Shown here: positions 7,537 to 9,680 of the stretch, piece after piece | Numbering within the stretch: the stretch's first letter is position 1 | How the letters are laid out: each line of letters begins with the position of its first letter | Assembly (NCBI GenBank): GCA_020048295.1 | Contig: JAIFMT010000033.1 | Coordinates: 1 to 9,680 of the forward strand | Direction of reading: 5' to 3' | Length of the DNA: 9,680 nucleotides | From: Rhodoferax sp. | Lineage (GTDB): Bacteria; Pseudomonadota; Gammaproteobacteria; Burkholderiales; Burkholderiaceae | Translations under genes and position numbers: made by a program | Notes under the pieces: generated by a model | Databases searched by the model: none | The model's input: the letters and a program-made list of their open reading frames with translations, nothing else | Told to the model about the DNA's origin: nothing

Positions 7537-7577
7537 TGTCGCGGCCGTGTCATGGCTTCCATGTAAGAATCGCGACA
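7537..7577 (+). promoter_or_regulatory. Symmetric nested palindrome upstream of pyk
   Basis: The outer arms TGTCGCG (7537-7543) and CGCGACA (7571-7577) and the inner arms CATGG (7551-7555) and CCATG (7559-7563) share one centre, with exactly seven unpaired bases on each side between them. In RNA this makes a hairpin with a symmetric internal loop, ending 24 bases before the pyk start codon. TATTAT (7581-7586) next to it resembles a -10 but has no -35 at proper spacing. It may be the end of the marC message, a structured pyk leader, or an operator. Confidence 0.4.
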
Positions 7578-7601
7578 CTTTATTATTCACAGGATTGATC
7601 C

Positions 7602-9032
7602 ATGTCTCGTCGCGCTACCAAAATTGTTGCCACCCTGGGCCCCGCTTCCAGCGACCCCGCGCTGCTGGAGCAAATGATCCGAGCCGGTGTCAATGTGGTG
7701 CGCCTGAACTTCAGCCACGGCAAGGCGCAAGACCACATTGACCGTGCCCGTCTGGTGCGCGAGGCGGCGGCGCGTGCCGGACGCGAAGTGGCCATCATGG
7801 CCGATTTGCAAGGCCCCAAAATCCGCGTCGGAAAGTTTGCCGAGGGCAAGATTTTTCTGGAGCCGGGCCAGCATTTCATGATGGATGCCGCGCGCACCGA
7901 ACTCGGCGATGTCAACTGTGTTGGGCTGGACTACAAGGCTTTGCCTAGCGAAGTCAAAACCGGTGACGTGCTGCTGCTCAACGACGGTCTGATCCTCATC
8001 ACCGTTGATGAGGTGGTGGGCGAGGTGATTCACACCACCGTCAAACTCGGCGGCGAGCTGTCCAACAACAAGGGCATCAACAAGCAAGGTGGTGGCCTGA
8101 GTGCCCCGGCGCTGACGGCCAAGGACATGGACGACATCCGCACCGCCATGAGCTTCGATGCCGACTATGTGGCGGTGAGTTTCCCGAAAAGCGCCACTGA
8201 CATGGAAATGGCGCGCCAGCTCTGCAATGTGGCAGCCCAGCATGGCCACAAGCCCGGGCTGATTGCCAAGATCGAGCGCGCCGAGGCGATTCCCAAGCTC
8301 GAAGAAATCCTGCTGGCCAGCGACGGCATCATGGTGGCACGCGGTGACCTGGCCGTCGAGGTTGGCAATGCGCTGGTACCGGCGCTGCAAAAACGCATGA
8401 TCAAGCTGGCGCGTGAGCACGATCGGGTGGTCATCACCGCCACGCAGATGATGGAATCGATGATCACCAACCCGGTGCCCACCCGTGCCGAGGTCAGCGA
8501 TGTGGCCAACGCGGTGCTTGACGGCACCGATGCGGTGATGCTGTCGGCGGAAACGGCGGCTGGTAAGTACCCGTTGGAGACTGTCATTGAAATGGCCAAA
8601 ATTTGCCTGGCTGCCGAGTCCGGTCGTGACTTCAAGCTCGATGGCGACTTCTCGGGGAAAACCTTCACACGCATTGATCACACGATCGCCATGGGCGCGC
8701 TATTTACCGCGCACCACCTCGATGCCAAAGCGATTGTGGCGCTGACCGACAGTGGCTCGACCCCGTTGTGGATGAGTCGCCACCTGATTCAGGTGCCGAT
8801 TTACGCGCTGACTGCCAAGGTGGCCACGCAGCGCAAGATGACCCTGTACCGCAACGTTCGGCCACTGCTGATCGACACCAGTGCTGACCGCGATACCGCA
8901 CTGGCCCAGGTTGAGGGTGATCTCAAAAAGCGCTGCATTGTGGCCACCGGCGACGTGTATGCCATCACCTGCGGCGAACCGATGGGCGCGCCAGGGGGCA
9001 CCAATTTGCTGAAAATTTGCCGGGTTGGCTGA
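7602..9032 (+). CDS. pyk: Pyruvate kinase
   Basis: The last glycolytic enzyme, converting phosphoenolpyruvate and ADP to pyruvate and ATP; cytoplasmic, usually a tetramer. It has 476 residues, typical of bacterial enzymes. Active-site elements are all present: Arg34, Asn36 and Ser38 in VVRLNFSHG; Asp68 in MADLQGPK; the family signature GLIAKIERAEAI with Lys223 and Glu225; Asp249 in MVARGDLAVE; and Thr281 in VITATQMMESM. The B domain spans roughly 72-170, and the C-terminal allosteric domain about 345-476 ends in GGTNLLKICRVG. The start at 7602 is supported by AGGA (7591-7594) seven bases upstream. Its neighbour downstream is PEP carboxykinase, which works in the opposite metabolic direction on the same metabolite. 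No intrinsic terminator is visible after the stop. Confidence 0.97.
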   Translation: MSRRATKIVATLGPASSDPALLEQMIRAGVNVVRLNFSHGKAQDHIDRARLVREAAARAGREVAIMADLQGPKIRVGKFAEGKIFLEPGQHFMMDAARTELGDVNCVGLDYKALPSEVKTGDVLLLNDGLILITVDEVVGEVIHTTVKLGGELSNNKGINKQGGGLSAPALTAKDMDDIRTAMSFDADYVAVSFPKSATDMEMARQLCNVAAQHGHKPGLIAKIERAEAIPKLEEILLASDGIMVARGDLAVEVGNALVPALQKRMIKLAREHDRVVITATQMMESMITNPVPTRAEVSDVANAVLDGTDAVMLSAETAAGKYPLETVIEMAKICLAAESGRDFKLDGDFSGKTFTRIDHTIAMGALFTAHHLDAKAIVALTDSGSTPLWMSRHLIQVPIYALTAKVATQRKMTLYRNVRPLLIDTSADRDTALAQVEGDLKKRCIVATGDVYAITCGEPMGAPGGTNLLKICRVG

Positions 9033-9046
9033 AGTCGTGGGCGCAC

Positions 9047-9065
9047 CTTTAGGTTTGCTTTAGGT
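9047..9065 (+). repeat. Tandem 8-base direct repeat upstream of the pckG leader
   Basis: CTTTAGGT occurs at 9047-9054 and again at 9058-9065, so the repeats are 11 bases apart, about one helical turn. They lie 15 bases after the pyk stop and about 43 bases upstream of the -10 candidate at 9108-9113. Such spacing suits a regulator binding one face of the helix, but it could be chance. Confidence 0.35.
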
Positions 9066-9104
9066 CAAGTCAGTCTGAAATAGCGCGTTTCTTTTTTCGC
9101 AGCT

Positions 9105-9113
9105 TGTTAAAAT
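9105..9113 (+). promoter_or_regulatory. Candidate extended -10 promoter for the small ORF and pckG
   Basis: TGT followed by TAAAAT (9108-9113) gives an extended -10 like that of the small-RNA promoter. No good -35 hexamer lies 16-18 bases upstream, which suggests extended -10 or activator-dependent initiation. Transcription would begin near 9120, giving a leader of about 210 bases for pckG. Confidence 0.45.
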
Positions 9114-9147
9114 CAAATCCTCAATAAACCAGTTCAGGTTTTTTTGC

Positions 9148-9276
9148 ATGAGTAAAAACCCGCATTCACGTCCGCCATCAGCTGCCAACAACCCGCGCAG
9201 TGGTCATGACGTGCATGCCGTCACCGATGTTTGTTTACCTGACATGGTGAAGTTTGCGGCAGGTTCAGTTCGCTGA
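9148..9276 (+). CDS. Small ORF (42 residues) in the pckG leader, unrecognised
   Basis: It starts at ATG 9148 (MSKNPHSRPPSAANNPRSGH) and ends at TGA 9274-9276, encoding 42 residues. The first half is polar and rich in Asn, Ser, Pro and Arg. The second half is mixed (AVTDVCLPDMVKFAAGSVR). There is no membrane segment, no signal peptide and no run of one amino acid as in classical attenuation leaders. CAGG nine bases upstream is a weak ribosome binding site. It lies 115 bases after pyk and 52 bases before pckG, downstream of a candidate promoter, and its stop codon is inside a strong hairpin. It may be a real small protein, a regulatory leader peptide, or chance. I do not recognise it. Confidence 0.35.
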   Translation: MSKNPHSRPPSAANNPRSGHDVHAVTDVCLPDMVKFAAGSVR

Positions 9277-9285
9277 CAGCTTGCC
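9258..9285 (+). promoter_or_regulatory. UUCG-capped hairpin upstream of pckG
   Basis: TCAG (9265-9268) and CTGA (9273-9276) pair around a TTCG tetraloop. The helix continues below a two-base bulge with GGCAGGT (9258-9264) against GCTTGCC (9279-9285), including two G-U pairs. That makes about 11 pairs in total. The small ORF stop codon (9274-9276) forms part of the upper stem. Further on, AACTG (9303-9307) followed by seven T residues could pair with CAGTT (9266-9270), which is an alternative to this hairpin. Confidence 0.45.
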
Positions 9286-9318
9286 CGTTCACACTGCTAC
9301 CCAACTGTTTTTTTAACC

Positions 9319-9323
9319 AGGAG
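9319..9323 (+). promoter_or_regulatory. Ribosome binding site of pckG
   Basis: AGGAG, five bases before ATG 9329. It follows a run of seven T residues (9308-9314) and fixes the pckG start. Confidence 0.8.
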
Positions 9324-9328
9324 ATTCA

Positions 9329-9680
9329 ATGAACGCAACTGTCAATCCACCCAGCGCCCCGGCTTATGTGAAAAATGCCAAACTGATTGCATGGGTAGCC
9401 GAAATGGCGGCACTTACCCAACCCGCCGCCATTCACTGGTGTGATGGCTCCGAAGAAGAATACGCCACCCTGTGCCAGCTGTTGGTCGATGGCGGCACCT
9501 TCAAGAAGCTCAACCCGCAAAAGCGTCCCAACAGTTTTCTGGCCTGCAGCGACCCGAGCGATGTGGCCCGCGTCGAAGACCGCACCTTTATTTGCAGCGA
9601 GAAAAAAGAAAACGCCGGCCCCACCAACAACTGGATGGCCCCAGCCGAGATGCGCGCCCTGCTGCAAACCGGCAAGGCCG
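9329..9680 (+). CDS. pckG: Phosphoenolpyruvate carboxykinase (GTP), N-terminal part, cut by the window edge
   Basis: The first 117 codons of a GTP-dependent PEP carboxykinase, which interconverts oxaloacetate with GTP and phosphoenolpyruvate with CO2 and GDP. Recognisable segments are [11 protein letters not shown] near 22-32, [14 protein letters not shown] (35-48), [26 protein letters not shown] (65-90) with substrate-binding arginines, and [13 protein letters not shown] (96-108). The ATP-type enzyme lacks these, so the GTP type is clear. The P-loop and metal-binding region would lie beyond the edge. The reading frame is open to the last base. The start is supported by AGGAG at 9319-9323. 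The preceding leader carries a small ORF and hairpin and may regulate it. With pyk just upstream, this region encodes two opposing reactions at phosphoenolpyruvate. Confidence 0.95.
   Translation, partial: MNATVNPPSAPAYVKNAKLIAWVAEMAALTQPAAIHWCDGSEEEYATLCQLLVDGGTFKKLNPQKRPNSFLACSDPSDVARVEDRTFICSEKKENAGPTNNWMAPAEMRALLQTGKA

Noticed and set aside
7587..8681. Long open frame (364 codons) on the minus strand opposite pyk
   Set aside because: It lies fully antisense to an unmistakable pyruvate kinase. Its composition (many His, Gly, Gln) is the usual shadow of GC-rich codons, and it has no recognisable domain.

Overview
The window looks like chromosomal DNA of a betaproteobacterium of the Comamonadaceae, close to Rhodoferax, Polaromonas or a relative. 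The grounds are the codon use and fairly high GC, protein sequences typical of that family, and three copies of a short interspersed palindrome of a kind I associate with Comamonadaceae genomes. The genus is an inference. The genes are core metabolism and envelope functions. I see no phage, transposon, CRISPR array, tRNA or rRNA.

Layout. Positions 1-115 are AT-rich and end-of-transcript-like. A minus-strand block follows: a D,D-carboxypeptidase (116-1261), a thioredoxin-fold [2Fe-2S] ferredoxin (1370-1750), a VanZ-like membrane protein (1761-2864) and a HemJ-like membrane protein (2872-3300). The last three are separated by 7 and 10 bases and look like one operon reading hemJ, vanZ-like, ferredoxin. 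After a compact regulatory interval (3301-3588), hemB (3589-4605) runs on the plus strand, followed by a CorA-family transporter (4669-5832). A dienelactone hydrolase (6034-6726, minus) converges on corA and diverges from a MarC-family membrane protein (6878-7507, plus). Pyruvate kinase (7602-9032) and the start of GTP-dependent PEP carboxykinase (9329 to the right edge) finish the window, with a small ORF and a hairpin between them.

Two functional pairs stand out. HemB (porphobilinogen synthase) and HemJ (protoporphyrinogen oxidation) are divergent members of the haem pathway. Pyruvate kinase and PEP carboxykinase are neighbouring enzymes acting on phosphoenolpyruvate.

The strongest non-coding signal is on the minus strand between hemJ and hemB. 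A near-consensus sigma-70 promoter with extended -10 (3500-3528) is followed by about 99 nt of stem-loops and an intrinsic terminator ending in eight U residues (3394-3421). This is a small RNA candidate divergent from hemB, with a loop carrying an anti-Shine-Dalgarno motif. It appears to match the location and orientation of the 'anti-hemB' RNA motif I recall from comparative genomics of betaproteobacteria, so the locus class may be known while its function is open. Other items are a 42-codon ORF with a UUCG hairpin across its stop codon in front of pckG, a symmetric nested palindrome in front of pyk, and a repeat copy that supplies the stop codon of hemB.
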